A stretch of 44,202 bases of DNA, from contig CANFJF010000026.1 in NCBI GenBank assembly GCA_947447355.1, positions 1 to 44,202 of the forward strand. The letters are read 5' to 3'. Shown here piece by piece: positions 1 to 9,542 of this stretch (position 1 is its first letter; each line of letters starts with the position of its first letter). The stretch comes from Comamonadaceae bacterium (lineage in GTDB: Bacteria; Pseudomonadota; Gammaproteobacteria; Burkholderiales; Burkholderiaceae_C). The notes below the pieces were generated by a model. That model had not been told where the DNA came from, did not search any database, and worked only from the letters and a program-made list of their open reading frames with translations. A program made the position numbers and the translations under genes.

Positions 1-425
1 CGCTCAACTTGGCGTCGGCCTTGTGCGAGAGGGAGGCAAATTCAAGCAGTTGCGGAATGCGCGACTTGATGAGCGCGTCGGGCATGCCGAAATACCGGCC
101 AAAGACCAGCAGGTTCTCGCTGCACGAAAAATCCGGATCTAAGCTGTCGAACTGGCTGACGATGCCGAGCTGTTCCTTGATCGCCAGTGCGTCTTGCGGC
201 ATCTGCAATGCTGGTTGGCCGGGCGGCGAAAAGATCACTTCGCCAGCGTCTGGCGTGGTCAAGCCCAAGCACATGCGGATCGTGGTGGTCTTGCCGGCGC
301 CGTTCGGGCCGATCACGCCGAGGCATTCGCCGGGGGCGATGCTGAAGGACAAATCGTTGACCACGGTGCTGCTGCCGTAGCGCTTGGTGAGCGCTCGCAC
401 TGAAAAAATAGGCTCACTGTTCATG
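1..425 (-). CDS. ABC transporter ATP-binding protein (NodI-like), 5' part only
   Basis: This is the N-terminal 141 codons of an ABC ATPase; the rest lies beyond the left edge. The reading frame starts at an ATG at 425 and stays open to position 1. The Walker A motif GPNGAGKT spans residues 39-46, with the typical opening 'VRALTKRYG'. The stretch '[10 protein letters not shown]', a Q-loop-like '[14 protein letters not shown]' and '[12 protein letters not shown]' resemble NodI/CcmA/DrrA-type exporter ATPases, which power a separate membrane permease. Walker B and the LSGGQ signature are outside the window. It is divergent from purT across 136 bp. The ABC ATPase identity is certain, the NodI-like subgroup is likely, and the substrate is unknown. 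Confidence 0.85.
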
Positions 426-561
426 GCTAGATTGTGCCCTCGAAGCTGGAATCAGAAGGACTCTTCAAGCCGCAGAATGGGCGCGCAGCCGGTATGTTGT
501 AAATTGGAGGGTCTGGCTTTGGCGGTACAACCGCTGTCCCCACGCTCAACAATCTCGACCG

Positions 562-1827
562 ATGACCACTTCAAACAACTCCAACGCATCTATTCCCGCC
601 ACAACCTTCGGCACGCCGCTGTCGCCGCAAGCCACCAAAGTCATGCTGCTCGGCTCAGGTGAGCTCGGCAAGGAAGTGCTGATTGCGCTGCAGCGACTCG
701 GCGTCGAAACCATCGCCACCGACCGCTATGAGAACGCGCCCGGCCAGCAGGTCGCGCACCATGCGCGGACCATCACCATGAGTGATCCGGCACAACTCAA
801 GGCCTTGATTGAACAAGAGCGGCCGCATTTGGTGGTGCCTGAAATTGAGGCAATTGCCACGCCCATGCTCGAAGAGCTTGAAGCCGCCGGCGTCGTGCGC
901 GTGGTGCCCACCGCTCGCGCTGCGCGTCTGACGATGGACCGTGAAGGCATTCGCCGGCTGGCCGCTGAGACGCTGGGCCTGCCAACCAGCCCCTATGTGT
1001 TTTGCGATTCGTTGGCCGAGTTGCAGGCCGCGATTGACGACAAGATTGGTTACCCCTGCATCGTCAAACCGGTGATGAGTTCGTCGGGCAAGGGACAAAG
1101 CAAGATTGCCGGCCCCGCTGACGTGAAGACTGCTTGGGACCACGCCATGGCCGGCGGGCGCGTCAGCCATGGCCGCATCATTGTTGAAGGTTTCATTGAC
1201 TTTGACTACGAAATCACCCAACTGACGGTGCGCGCCATGGGCGCCAACGGTCAGATTGAAACGCATTTTTGCGAGCCCATCGGCCATGTGCAGGTCAACG
1301 GCGATTACGTCGAAAGCTGGCAACCGCATCCGATGCGCTCTGCCGCGCTGCAAAAAAGCCGCGACATTTCTAAAGCCGTGACTGACAACTTGGGCGTTGG
1401 TTTTGACGGCCAACCGTCCGGCATGGGTCTGTATGGTGTGGAGCTCTTTGTCAAAGGTGACTCTGTCTGGTTCAGCGAAGTCAGCCCACGGCCACACGAC
1501 ACCGGCATGGTGACGCTGTGCACGCAATGGCAAAACGAGTTTGAACTGCATGCCCGCGCGATTTTGGGTTTGCCGGTCAACACCGCCTTGAAAAGCCCTG
1601 GCGCCAGCGCCGTGATTTATGGCGGCGTTGACGCCAAAGGCATCGTTTTTGATGGCGTGGCCCAAGCGCTGGCCGTGCCGAACACTGACATTCGGCTGTT
1701 CGGCAAGCCCGAGAGTTTTGTCAAGCGCCGCATGGGTGTGGCGCTGGCTTTTGATGCCGATGTCGAGCTCGCACGTAGCCGTGCCAAACATGCTGCGGCG
1801 CTGGTCAAACCACGCGCGGCCGGGTAA
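562..1827 (+). CDS. purT: Formate-dependent phosphoribosylglycinamide formyltransferase (GAR transformylase 2)
   Basis: This 421-aa protein matches PurT, a cytosolic ATP-grasp enzyme that formylates glycinamide ribonucleotide with formate and ATP, giving a folate-independent third step of purine synthesis. It has the N-terminal '[19 protein letters not shown]' dinucleotide-like fold near residue 30, then '[16 protein letters not shown]'. ATP-grasp segments follow: '[17 protein letters not shown]' near 170, '[16 protein letters not shown]' near 210, and the metal-binding '[13 protein letters not shown]' near 315. It is about 25 residues longer than typical PurT at the N-terminus (Ser/Thr/Asn-rich). 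The ATG at 562 has no strong ribosome binding site, so a start a few codons downstream is possible. The MscS gene follows after 9 bp. The call is confident. Confidence 0.95.
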   Translation: MTTSNNSNASIPATTFGTPLSPQATKVMLLGSGELGKEVLIALQRLGVETIATDRYENAPGQQVAHHARTITMSDPAQLKALIEQERPHLVVPEIEAIATPMLEELEAAGVVRVVPTARAARLTMDREGIRRLAAETLGLPTSPYVFCDSLAELQAAIDDKIGYPCIVKPVMSSSGKGQSKIAGPADVKTAWDHAMAGGRVSHGRIIVEGFIDFDYEITQLTVRAMGANGQIETHFCEPIGHVQVNGDYVESWQPHPMRSAALQKSRDISKAVTDNLGVGFDGQPSGMGLYGVELFVKGDSVWFSEVSPRPHDTGMVTLCTQWQNEFELHARAILGLPVNTALKSPGASAVIYGGVDAKGIVFDGVAQALAVPNTDIRLFGKPESFVKRRMGVALAFDADVELARSRAKHAAALVKPRAAG

Positions 1828-1836
1828 CGGCCAGGC

Positions 1837-2925
1837 ATGGACACATTGACTGAAGAATTACTCGATTTATTGACTGACCCGGCTTGGGGTGTGCTTTTAG
1901 GCGCGCTGGTGGCCACGTTGGTTGCCTTGGTATTGCACCGAACCGGTTCTGTGGTGTTGCGACGTATCGCGCGCGGGCCGGTGGCCATCGCGGTGGTGGC
2001 CAGTTGCGCGGCACCGGCCCGCATGGTGCTGCCGTTGATTGCTTTGCAAAGTGTTTGGCAGGCGGCCCCTGACTCTATTTTGCTGATCAGCCAGGTGCGC
2101 CATGGCAATGCCTTGCTGTTGATGGTGGCGCTGACGTGGTTGGTCTTGAATGCGCTGGAAGGCATGACCAAGGGCATCTCTGAGCGGCATTCGTTTGATG
2201 TGGCGGACAACAACGATGCCCGCCGCATCATGACGCAAACGCGGCTGCTGGTGCGGGTCGCCAGTACGGCGGTGGTGGTGGCCGGTTTGGCCATGATGCT
2301 GATGACCTTTCCGGGAGCGCGGCAGGTTGGTGCGAGTCTGCTGGCCTCGGCGGGTGTCTTGGGTTTGGTGGTGGGTATTGCGGCACGGCCGGTGTTGAGC
2401 AACATGATCGCTGGTTTACAGCTGGCGCTGGCGCAGCCGATTCGGCTGGACGACGTGTTGATCTTGAAGGGCGAGTGGGGCCGTGTCGAAGAAATCACGG
2501 CAACCTACGTGGTGATGAAGATTTGGGACGAACGCCGACTCATCATTCCGCTGCATTGGTTCATCGAAAACACCTTTGAAAACTGGACTCGACACAGCTC
2601 CCAAATCATGGGCACGGTTTTGATCTGGGTCGACTACCGCATGCCTTTGGCGCCGCTGCGCGAAGAGGCGCAGCGCATTTGCGAGGCCGCTGCTGAATGG
2701 GACAAACGGCTGTGCCAGCTGCAGGTGGTCGAAGCTGGCGAGCGCAGCATTCAGCTGCGGGTGCTGGTGACTTCGGCCGACGCCGGCTTGAACTGGGATT
2801 TGCGCTGCAAAGTCCGTGAGGCGCTGGTCGACTTCATGCAGCGCGAGTACCCGCAGCATCTGCCGATGATGCGCGCTGAGATGACTGCTCCGCAGTCGTC
2901 CGTGGCAGCTCTCGCAAAAATTTAA
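1837..2925 (+). CDS. Mechanosensitive ion channel family protein (MscS-like)
   Basis: This 362-aa inner-membrane protein has hydrophobic segments in its first half and the conserved MscS pore and beta domain in its second half. The pore-lining stretch 'VGASLLASAGVLGLVVGIAARPVLSNMIAGLQLA' (about residues 166-200) has the Gly/Ala-rich TM3 pattern of MscS. It is followed by the beta domain 'RLDDVLILKGEWGRVEEITATYVVMKIWDERRLIIPLHWF'. Channels of this family open under membrane tension during hypo-osmotic shock. It begins 9 bp after purT and ends 3 bp before the LysR gene, so the three may be co-transcribed. Its specific role (small MscS versus another gated channel) cannot be told from sequence alone. 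Confidence 0.9.
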   Translation: MDTLTEELLDLLTDPAWGVLLGALVATLVALVLHRTGSVVLRRIARGPVAIAVVASCAAPARMVLPLIALQSVWQAAPDSILLISQVRHGNALLLMVALTWLVLNALEGMTKGISERHSFDVADNNDARRIMTQTRLLVRVASTAVVVAGLAMMLMTFPGARQVGASLLASAGVLGLVVGIAARPVLSNMIAGLQLALAQPIRLDDVLILKGEWGRVEEITATYVVMKIWDERRLIIPLHWFIENTFENWTRHSSQIMGTVLIWVDYRMPLAPLREEAQRICEAAAEWDKRLCQLQVVEAGERSIQLRVLVTSADAGLNWDLRCKVREALVDFMQREYPQHLPMMRAEMTAPQSSVAALAKI

Positions 2926-2928
2926 GCC

Positions 2929-3867
2929 ATGGAACTGCGCCAACTGCGCTACCTCGTCCGGGTCATTGAACTCGGCAGCATCAGTCGCGCCGCGCTTGAT
3001 TTGGAACTGGTGCCGTCGGCTTTGAGCCAGCAGATTAGCCGGCTTGAAAGCGAACTTTCGACGCGCCTGCTGCAACGCAGCCCCAAGGGTGTGACGGCGA
3101 CCGAGGCCGGCCTGGCATTTTTCAGGGAAGCGCAGCTGGTGCTGCGGCACGCAGAGCAGGCGGTGCGCTCGGCGCAAGAATCGCGGCTGTCTGGGAGCGT
3201 CAGTGTTGGCATGGCGCCGACCACCGCCGCCGTGCTGGGTCTGCCCTTGCTGCGTGCCATGCGGGAACGCTACCCCGACGTGCGCCTGCATGTGGTTGAA
3301 AGCCTGTCGGGCCACCTGACCGCCATGTTGAATGCGCGCCAGCTCGACTTGGCCATGCTCTTTGACAGCCAGGCCGGACGGCGTTTAAGCGTGATGCCGC
3401 TGCTCGAAGAAAAACTCTTTTTGATCGAATCACGGCATGCAGTTCAAGCCACTGCAGTCAAGTTAACTAAACGAATGAGCGTGGCGCAACTGGCTGGTTT
3501 GCCGCTGATCTTGCCGACCGGCTCGCACGGTTTGCGCAGCACCCTGGAAAGTGCCTTTGCACGGGCCAAGTGCAAGCCCAATGTTGTCGCTGAAATCGAC
3601 TCGCTGGCCATGCTGATGGACGCGGTGGACAGCGGCTTCGGTTGCACTGTGCAGCCCTGGGCGGCGGTCGGTCGTTACGCCGATGCAGCGCAACGCTTCA
3701 AGCTCACTGAAATCAGCGACACGCTGGCCCGGCGGGCGACAGCGCTGTGCAGCCTGTCTGACGATGAACTCTCGCCGGCGGGTCTGGCCGCCCGCGTGGT
3801 GTTGGCAGATTGCGCGCGTGAAGCCGTGCATTCAGGCCGCTGGGTCGGGGCTCGGTTGATCAGTTGA
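2929..3867 (+). CDS. LysR-family transcriptional regulator, probable regulator of the downstream tcu-type operon
   Basis: This 312-aa protein has a classic LysR helix-turn-helix at residues 1-60 ('MELRQLRYLVRVIELGSISRAA ... PSALSQQISRLESEL'), then a linker helix. An effector-binding domain with a periplasmic-binding fold begins near residue 90 ('GSVSVGMAPTTAAVLGLPLLRAM'). 'MELRQLRYLVRVIELGSIS' resembles the Nac/Cbl/TcuR subgroup. It lies on the same strand, 149 bp before the tcuA-like gene, where the tricarballylate regulator TcuR is found in Salmonella (established for that cluster). An inverted repeat of T-N11-A form lies between them. The regulator class is certain. Control of the downstream operon, with an organic acid as effector, is inferred. 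Confidence 0.9.
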   Translation: MELRQLRYLVRVIELGSISRAALDLELVPSALSQQISRLESELSTRLLQRSPKGVTATEAGLAFFREAQLVLRHAEQAVRSAQESRLSGSVSVGMAPTTAAVLGLPLLRAMRERYPDVRLHVVESLSGHLTAMLNARQLDLAMLFDSQAGRRLSVMPLLEEKLFLIESRHAVQATAVKLTKRMSVAQLAGLPLILPTGSHGLRSTLESAFARAKCKPNVVAEIDSLAMLMDAVDSGFGCTVQPWAAVGRYADAAQRFKLTEISDTLARRATALCSLSDDELSPAGLAARVVLADCAREAVHSGRWVGARLIS

Positions 3868-3876
3868 AGATAATGC

Positions 3877-3893
3877 CATCACAAATCGTGATG
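3877..3893. promoter_or_regulatory. Candidate LysR-type operator (inverted repeat)
   Basis: CATCAC (3877-3882), a 5-bp spacer AAATC, and GTGATG (3888-3893) form a perfect 6-bp inverted repeat. It contains the LysR-box pattern T-N11-A (T3879 to A3891). It sits 124 bp upstream of the chosen tcuA start and just after the LysR stop codon. A second inverted repeat, CCATGCC/GGCATGG, lies at 3897-3903 and 3923-3929. The placement suits binding by the adjacent LysR protein. No binding evidence is available. Confidence 0.45.
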
Positions 3894-4016
3894 ACCCCAT
3901 GCCACTCGCCTGCTTCCGACCGGGCATGGCTTGTTCTACAGTGTGCAACTTCAAGCGCGCACTGATGGCCGCTGATGGATGGCGGAGTGACGATCAATCA
4001 AGTCGGGAGTGAATGC

Positions 4017-5462
4017 ATGCTGGATGTTTTGGTGATTGGCGGCGGCAATGCCGCCTTGTGTGCGGCGCTGATGGCGCGTGAGGCGGGTGCCAGCGTGCTG
4101 GTGCTGGAGTCGGCACCGCGCGAATGGCGCGGCGGCAATTCGGTGCACACGCGAAACCTGCGCTGCATGCATGACGCGCCGCAAGACGTGTTGACCGAGG
4201 CTTACCCGGAAGAAGAATTCTGGCAAGACTTGCTCAAAGTCACCGGCGGCCTGACCAATGAAAAACTGGCCCGCTTGGCGATTCGCGAGTCGTCCAATTG
4301 CCGCGACTGGATGCGCCATCACGGCGTGCGTTTTCAGCCGTCCTTGTCGGGCACGCTGCACTTGTCGCGCACGAATGCCTTTTTCATGGGCGGCGGCAAA
4401 GCGCTCATGAACGCGTATTACCGGAGTGCTGAAAAGCTTGGCATCGACGTGCGTTACGAATCGACGGTGAATCGGCTTGAACTCAAAGACGGTCGCTTTG
4501 TAGCCGCGCATATGACAAGTCCCGAAGGTAGCCAGCGCATTGAAGCGCGAGCTTGCGTGGTGGCCAGCGGTGGCTTTGAGTCCAACCTCGAGTGGATGCG
4601 TGAAGTCTGGGGTCAGAACGACGCTGGCGAATGGCCGTCCGACAACTTCGCCATTCGCGGCACGCGCTTCAACATGGGGGTGCTGCTGCGCGATTTGATC
4701 GACCAGGGTGCTGACACAACCGGCGAGCCGAACCAAAGCCATTGCGTCGCCATTGACGCCCGCGCGCCGTTGTACGACGGCGGTATTTGCACGCGTGTTG
4801 ACTGCGTGTCGCTGGGCGTGGTGGTGAACAAACACGCCAACCGTTTTTATGACGAAGGCGAAGATTTCTGGCCCAAGCGTTATGCGATCTGGGGTCGCTT
4901 GGTGGCACACCAACCCGCGCAAGTCGCCTACTCGATCATTGACGCCAAGGCCGTAGGCCGCTTCATGCCACCGGTGTTCCCAGGCGAAAAAGCCGATACA
5001 TTGGAGCAACTGGCGCGACAACTCGGACTCGACGAACAAGCCTTTGTCAAAACCGTGAAAGACTACAACGCCGCCTGCCATGTCGGCTCGTTTGACCACG
5101 CTGTGCTTGACGACTGTCACACCGAAGGCTTGACGCCCGCCAAGACACATTGGGCGCGGCCGATTGATACGGCACCGTTCTATGGCTACGCGCTCAAACC
5201 CGGCATCACCTTCACTTACCTTGGTATGAAGACCGACGAAACGACCGCCGTGCATTTCGGTGGCCAAGCCATCCCGAACCTGTTTGCCGCTGGCGAGCTG
5301 ATGGCCGGCAACGTGCTGGGCAAGGGATACACCGCAGGCGTCGGCATGACCATCGGCACGGCCTTTGGCCGCATTGCCGGGGTTCAAGCGGCCAAGGCGG
5401 CCAAGGCAAATAAAGCCTCCACATCAACGACTTTGACGGAAGACCACCATGCAGCAGCTTGA
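4017..5462 (+). CDS. tcuA: FAD-dependent tricarballylate dehydrogenase-like protein (TcuA)
   Basis: This flavoprotein of 481 aa belongs to the fumarate reductase/succinate dehydrogenase family and resembles TcuA, which oxidises tricarballylate to cis-aconitate. The N-terminal FAD motif '[19 protein letters not shown]' sits at residues 4-22, followed by '[16 protein letters not shown]'. The C-terminal FAD-binding region '[32 protein letters not shown]' is typical. I chose the ATG at 4017 because a GGGAG ribosome site lies about 8 bp upstream and the protein then begins directly at the FAD fold. An in-frame ATG at 3975 would add 14 poorly fitting residues. It overlaps tcuB by 14 bp, so coupling is likely. 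The family is certain; the exact substrate could be another tri- or dicarboxylate. Confidence 0.88.
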   Translation: MLDVLVIGGGNAALCAALMAREAGASVLVLESAPREWRGGNSVHTRNLRCMHDAPQDVLTEAYPEEEFWQDLLKVTGGLTNEKLARLAIRESSNCRDWMRHHGVRFQPSLSGTLHLSRTNAFFMGGGKALMNAYYRSAEKLGIDVRYESTVNRLELKDGRFVAAHMTSPEGSQRIEARACVVASGGFESNLEWMREVWGQNDAGEWPSDNFAIRGTRFNMGVLLRDLIDQGADTTGEPNQSHCVAIDARAPLYDGGICTRVDCVSLGVVVNKHANRFYDEGEDFWPKRYAIWGRLVAHQPAQVAYSIIDAKAVGRFMPPVFPGEKADTLEQLARQLGLDEQAFVKTVKDYNAACHVGSFDHAVLDDCHTEGLTPAKTHWARPIDTAPFYGYALKPGITFTYLGMKTDETTAVHFGGQAIPNLFAAGELMAGNVLGKGYTAGVGMTIGTAFGRIAGVQAAKAAKANKASTSTTLTEDHHAAA

Positions 5463-6639
5463 AGCCCTGACCCGCGAGGCGCGAGCCCTGGCCACTGGCG
5501 ATATGTCATTGACTGCGAACGAATCAGAAGTCAGCCGGCAAATGCAGATTTGCAATGCCTGCCGCTACTGCGAAGGTTTTTGTGCGGTGTTCCCCGCCAT
5601 GACGCGGCACCTCGAATTCGGCAAGGCCGACATTCATTACCTGGCCAATCTGTGCCACAACTGCGGTGCTTGTTTGCACGCTTGCCAGTATTCGCCACCG
5701 CACGAATTTGCCATCAATGTGCCTCAGGCCATGGCCCAGGTGCGCGTTCAGACCTATGCAGATTACGCTTGGCCGCCAGCGCTCGGTGCGCTCTACAAAC
5801 GCCAAGGGTTGACTGTGGCTTTAGCGCTGGCCGCCGGCCTCGCGCTGTTTTTGGTGTTGGCGATTCAAGCACAAGGCCAGCTCTTTCATGAGCCGCTGGC
5901 GGGTAATTTTTACGCCATCTTTCCGCACAACCTGCTGGTCTCGATGTTCGCGCCGATCTTCTTGTTTGCGGTGTTGGCCTTGGGGCTGGGCGTGCGCAGT
6001 TTCTGGCGCGACGTGTCGCCGGCCACGGCCTCCAACGCCTTGGGTGAAGCTGCCATGGAAGCGACGTCCGCCGCGCTGCGCTTGAAGTACTTGGATGGCG
6101 CCAACCAGACCAGCGGTAACGAGCCGATCGAAGGCTGCCCGAACGACGACGACACCCCCACGCTGTGGCGCAGGCGCTTCCACCATCTGACTTTCTACGG
6201 CTTCATGTTGTGTTTTGCCGCCACCTCGGTCGCCACGCTTTACCACTACTTTTTGGATTGGCATGCGCCTTACAGTTACACCAGCTTGCCGGTGTTGCTT
6301 GGTACCGTTGGCGGTATCGGTTTGCTGATCGGCCCGGCCGGTTTGCTCTGGCTCAACATCACGCGTCACGCCAGCCATGGTGATGCGGCCCAAAAACCGA
6401 TGGACCGTGGTTTCATCGCCTTGCTGTTTTGGGTCAGCTTGACGGGCTTGGCCTTGCTGGCTTGGCGTGACACATCTTCCATGGCGTTGCTGTTGGCCGT
6501 GCACTTAGGCGCCGTGATGGCCTTGTTCGTGACCTTGCCCTATGGTAAGTTTGCGCACGGTATTTTTCGCAGTGCTGCGCTGCTCAAGTACAGCATTGAA
6601 AAACGTCAGCCCACCAACCTGGCCCTGCCCGAAGCCTGA
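5449..6639 (+). CDS. tcuB: TcuB-like iron-sulfur/cytochrome membrane protein (tricarballylate utilisation, CitB family)
   Basis: This 396-aa protein is the expected electron-transfer partner of TcuA: it reoxidises the flavin and passes electrons to the quinone pool at the inner membrane. The N-terminus has two [4Fe-4S] motifs of CxxCxxCxxxC form, '[11 protein letters not shown]' (about residues 34-44) and '[11 protein letters not shown]' (about 68-78). The rest is membrane-embedded, with about six hydrophobic helices from residue 120 on and conserved histidines that could bind haem. Its start overlaps the end of tcuA by 14 bp, which supports a functional pair. The TcuB/CitB family assignment is strong. 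The downstream genes differ from the classical tcu operon, so the pathway may not be tricarballylate itself. Confidence 0.88.
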   Translation: MQQLEALTREARALATGDMSLTANESEVSRQMQICNACRYCEGFCAVFPAMTRHLEFGKADIHYLANLCHNCGACLHACQYSPPHEFAINVPQAMAQVRVQTYADYAWPPALGALYKRQGLTVALALAAGLALFLVLAIQAQGQLFHEPLAGNFYAIFPHNLLVSMFAPIFLFAVLALGLGVRSFWRDVSPATASNALGEAAMEATSAALRLKYLDGANQTSGNEPIEGCPNDDDTPTLWRRRFHHLTFYGFMLCFAATSVATLYHYFLDWHAPYSYTSLPVLLGTVGGIGLLIGPAGLLWLNITRHASHGDAAQKPMDRGFIALLFWVSLTGLALLAWRDTSSMALLLAVHLGAVMALFVTLPYGKFAHGIFRSAALLKYSIEKRQPTNLALPEA

Positions 6640-6681
6640 GCGCCCAAGCCCGGCACCTTTTATAACCATCAGGAGACACGC

Positions 6682-7470
6682 ATGAACACGACCAGCCGTT
6701 TGCAAATTTCAAGCATGAAAGGCCACTGCAGCGAGGCTGAGTGGCAAGCCCGGGTCGATCTCGCGGCCTGCTACCGGTTGGTTGAGCATTACGGTATGGC
6801 CGACATGATGGCGAACCACATATCGGCCCGCGTACCGGGCGAGGAAGGTGCTTTCCTGATCAATGCCTACGGCATGATGTACGAAGAAATCACCGCGTCC
6901 AGCCTGATCAAGATTGACCATCAAGGCAAGATTTTGGCGCAGCCGGATTTTGGTGATTTGAACTACGGCATCAACAAAGCCGGCTACGTGATTCACAGCG
7001 CCGTCCACGAAGCTCGCCCTGAAGTGGCCTGCGTGATTCACACCCACAGCTGGGCCTCGATGTCGGTCTCTGCACTCGAATGCGGCTTGCTGCCGATCAC
7101 GCAAACGGCCATGCGCTTTTTGAAGATCAGCTACCACGACTACTACGGCGTGGTGCTCAACCTTGATGAGCAAGCATCACTGGTGCGCGACCTTGGCGAT
7201 GGCGAAGCGTTGATCTTGCGCAACCATGGTGCGCTCACCGTCGGTCGCACCATTGGCGAAGCCTTCAACTGGATGCACCGCCTTGAGTTGGCTTGTCGGT
7301 CGCAGCTCGCTGCCATGGCCTGCAATTCACCTTTGTCGCCGGTGTCGCAGCCGGTGCTCGAAGAGACTTGGAACAACTACCAACCCAGCACCCGTCGCCC
7401 TTATGGCGTGATGGAGTGGCCAGGTCTGCTGCGCAAGTTGGACCGCATGGACGACAGCTACCGCACTTGA
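6682..7470 (+). CDS. Class II aldolase/adducin family protein
   Basis: This 262-aa protein has the class II (zinc) aldolase/adducin fold. Visible zinc ligands are His120 and His122 in 'VIHTHSWASM' and His182 in 'LRNHGALTVG', with 'MMANHISARVPGEEGAFLINAYGMMYEEITASSLIKID' as the typical N-terminal substrate/phosphate-loop region. Relatives cleave or epimerise sugar phosphates (FucA, AraD) or decarboxylate or cleave hydroxy acids. An excellent AGGAGA ribosome site precedes the ATG. It sits 42 bp after tcuB in the same operon, so it probably acts on the product of the flavoenzyme or on a related hydroxyacid. Many betaproteobacterial members of this subgroup have no assigned substrate, and none is assigned here. 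Confidence 0.88.
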   Translation: MNTTSRLQISSMKGHCSEAEWQARVDLAACYRLVEHYGMADMMANHISARVPGEEGAFLINAYGMMYEEITASSLIKIDHQGKILAQPDFGDLNYGINKAGYVIHSAVHEARPEVACVIHTHSWASMSVSALECGLLPITQTAMRFLKISYHDYYGVVLNLDEQASLVRDLGDGEALILRNHGALTVGRTIGEAFNWMHRLELACRSQLAAMACNSPLSPVSQPVLEETWNNYQPSTRRPYGVMEWPGLLRKLDRMDDSYRT

Positions 7471-7501
7471 TTTTTGGCCCAAACCCTCAGAGGTAACTGC
7501 C

Positions 7502-8500
7502 ATGCGCTTGTTGATCGTCAGCAGACTTCATTTCTGCATCACTTTGATTCGACCCCTCGCTGCCGTCTTGACCGGTCTGCTGTTGGCCAATGGCGCTGCC
7601 AGTGCGCAAGACTATCCGACCAAGCCGGTGCGGGTGGTCGTGGCTTTCACGGCCGGCGGCACCACCGATATCCTGGCGCGTTCTGTCAGCCAACAGTTAG
7701 CGGAGCGGCTGAAGCAGCCGTTCATCATTGACAACCGGCCCGGTGGCGGCGGCAACATCGGTACCGAAAATGTGGTGCGTTCGGCTGCCGATGGTTACAC
7801 GCTGTTGGTGGGCTCGGTCGGTCCTATCGCGATCAATCAGACGCTGTACAAAAACTTGAGCTACGACCCCTTGAAAGACTTGGTGCCCGTGGTGCAGATT
7901 GCAGATGTGCCGAATGTGCTGGTGGTCCATCCATCGGTGCCCGCCAAGACCTTTGAAGAGTTTCTGGCCTATGTGAAGGCGAATCCGGGCAAGTTGAATT
8001 ACGGTTCCACCGGTGTTGGCACGTCCTCACATTTGTCGAGCTACATGCTGAGTCAGCGTCTCGGTGTGGAGACGCTGCATGTACCCTACAAAGGCGCTAA
8101 TGCGCTGAACGATTTGCTGGCCGGGCGCCTGCAATTCATGTTCGCCACCATCCCCTCGGTGATCCCGCAAATCAAGGCTGGCAAGCTGCGTGCACTGGCG
8201 GTCTCCAGTCTGAAGCCGTCACGCTCGCTGCCGGGCGTGCCGACCGTGGCAGAAAAAGGCTTGCCTGGTTTTGAGGCCGGTTCATGGTTTGGTTTCTTCG
8301 CACCCAAGGGCACGCCAGCATCGGTGATCGCTACGCTGAACAAAAACGTCAATGACATCTTGCCGCAACTTGAAGCGCAAATGATCCGTGAAGGTGCCGA
8401 TCCAGTCGGTGGCTCAGCCGCTCACTATGGCCAGTTCACGCAGAAGGAATTCATCAAGTGGAAAGCCATCGTCGAGGCCTCAGGCGCCGTGGCTGAATGA
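7502..8500 (+). CDS. Bug-family tripartite tricarboxylate transporter substrate-binding protein
   Basis: This 332-aa secreted protein has a signal peptide ending near 'NGAASAQDYPTKPVRVVVAFTAGG' (about residue 36). The Bug/TctC fold follows: 'GGTTDILARSVSQQLAERLKQPFIIDNRPGGGGNIGTENV' and 'VPYKGANALNDLLAGRLQFMFATIPSVIPQIKAGKLRALAV'. Bug proteins are periplasmic receptors for carboxylates or amides that feed TctAB permeases or act as sensors. No tctA or tctB gene is in this window, so it is an orphan receptor that may borrow a permease. It lies 31 bp after the aldolase gene and overlaps the next gene by 4 bp (ATGA). Its ligand is probably the substrate of this operon (inference). Confidence 0.92.
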   Translation: MRLLIVSRLHFCITLIRPLAAVLTGLLLANGAASAQDYPTKPVRVVVAFTAGGTTDILARSVSQQLAERLKQPFIIDNRPGGGGNIGTENVVRSAADGYTLLVGSVGPIAINQTLYKNLSYDPLKDLVPVVQIADVPNVLVVHPSVPAKTFEEFLAYVKANPGKLNYGSTGVGTSSHLSSYMLSQRLGVETLHVPYKGANALNDLLAGRLQFMFATIPSVIPQIKAGKLRALAVSSLKPSRSLPGVPTVAEKGLPGFEAGSWFGFFAPKGTPASVIATLNKNVNDILPQLEAQMIREGADPVGGSAAHYGQFTQKEFIKWKAIVEASGAVAE

Positions 8501-9501
8501 GCATCCAGAGCAGCCCTCCCGTCGGTCCGTTGCGCATCTTGCTGTCCGATGCCGCGCGGGCGGCTCTCGGGTCACGTCTCACTGAGCGGCTGGGCACGGC
8601 CGCGCATGTCTTGCTCAGCCCGGCGCAGGCACCGGCTGACTTCGACATCGCCTTTGTCTCGCGCGATGTGACGGGTTTGTCAACCAAGCATGCGGTGCTG
8701 CCGGCAACCCAGCACTATTACGATTTGCTCACGAACGCCCCCAGCCTGGCGTGGGTGCAACTGCATTCAGCCGGTGCCGATCGGTCGGTGTACGTGAATC
8801 TGTTGGCGCGCGGCGTGGCCCTCAGTTCGTCGGCGGGGACGAATGCTGCTGTGGTGGCGCAGTCGGCGCTAGCGGGCATGCTGGCCTTGGCCAGGCGCTT
8901 ACCGCAGCTCATGGCGGCGCAGCGTGCGCATGTCTGGGCACCGCTGATTAAAACCGGTTTGCCGCGTGACTTGGGCGGGCAAACGGCGGTCATCGTCGGT
9001 TGGGGCGGCATCGGCCAACAACTGGGTGCCATGTTGCGCTTGCTGGGGCTGCGTGTGGTGGTGGTGCGCAACAGCGCAATGCCAGCGGACGAGGGCATTG
9101 AAACCGTCGCTTATGAAACGATTCGCAGTGTGTTGCCGCAGGCTGACTGGCTGCTGCTGGCGTGTCCGTTGACCGACCGCACACATGGGCTCATCAGCGC
9201 TAGCGCGCTGGCTTTACTGCCGGCGGGCGCGCATGTCGTCAACGTCGCGCGAGGTGAAGTGGTCGATGAAGCCGCACTGATTGAAGCGCTGCAAAACGAC
9301 CGACTCGGCGGGGCTTATCTGGATGTGTTCGCGCATGAACCGTTGCCGGTGCAGTCGCCGCTCTGGGACATGACTAACGTGATTGCCTCGCCACACAGCG
9401 CCGGGTTCTCGGATGGCAATGCAGCGCGGGTAGAGGAGTTGTTTCTGGACAACCTCGGACGCCGTCTGCAAGGCCTGCCGATGCGCAATCTGGTTGGCTG
9501 A
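8497..9501 (+). CDS. D-2-hydroxyacid dehydrogenase (NAD(P)-dependent)
   Basis: This 334-aa oxidoreductase belongs to the D-isomer-specific 2-hydroxyacid dehydrogenase family, which interconverts 2-oxo and D-2-hydroxy acids. The Rossmann motif GxGxxG is G168-W-G-G-I-G173, and the catalytic triad is present: Arg252 ('VNVARGEVV'), Glu281 ('DVFAHEPLP') and His300 ('ASPHSAG'). The ATG overlaps the stop of the Bug gene (ATGA), so translation is coupled and it is the last gene of the tcu-like operon. The overall order is regulator, flavoenzyme, electron-transfer partner, aldolase, receptor, dehydrogenase. Its substrate is probably a 2-oxoacid released by the aldolase (inference). Confidence 0.9.
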   Translation: MSIQSSPPVGPLRILLSDAARAALGSRLTERLGTAAHVLLSPAQAPADFDIAFVSRDVTGLSTKHAVLPATQHYYDLLTNAPSLAWVQLHSAGADRSVYVNLLARGVALSSSAGTNAAVVAQSALAGMLALARRLPQLMAAQRAHVWAPLIKTGLPRDLGGQTAVIVGWGGIGQQLGAMLRLLGLRVVVVRNSAMPADEGIETVAYETIRSVLPQADWLLLACPLTDRTHGLISASALALLPAGAHVVNVARGEVVDEAALIEALQNDRLGGAYLDVFAHEPLPVQSPLWDMTNVIASPHSAGFSDGNAARVEELFLDNLGRRLQGLPMRNLVG

Positions 9502-9542
9502 CGCCAAGACGCTGGCGTTCTTGCATCCGAATGCCGATGGCG

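Noticed and set aside
655..1791. Long open frame (378 codons) on the minus strand opposite purT
   Set aside because: It is a mirror of the purT coding sequence in high-GC DNA, has no recognisable domain, and purT is certain.
3951..5387. 478-codon minus-strand frame opposite the tcuA-like gene
   Set aside because: The plus-strand gene has clear FAD motifs, a ribosome site and a coupled neighbour; the minus frame has neither motif nor start signal.
9502..9542. Inverted repeat between the dehydrogenase and ccdB (GACGC...GCGTC)
   Set aside because: No T-tract and imperfect pairing; not convincing as a terminator.
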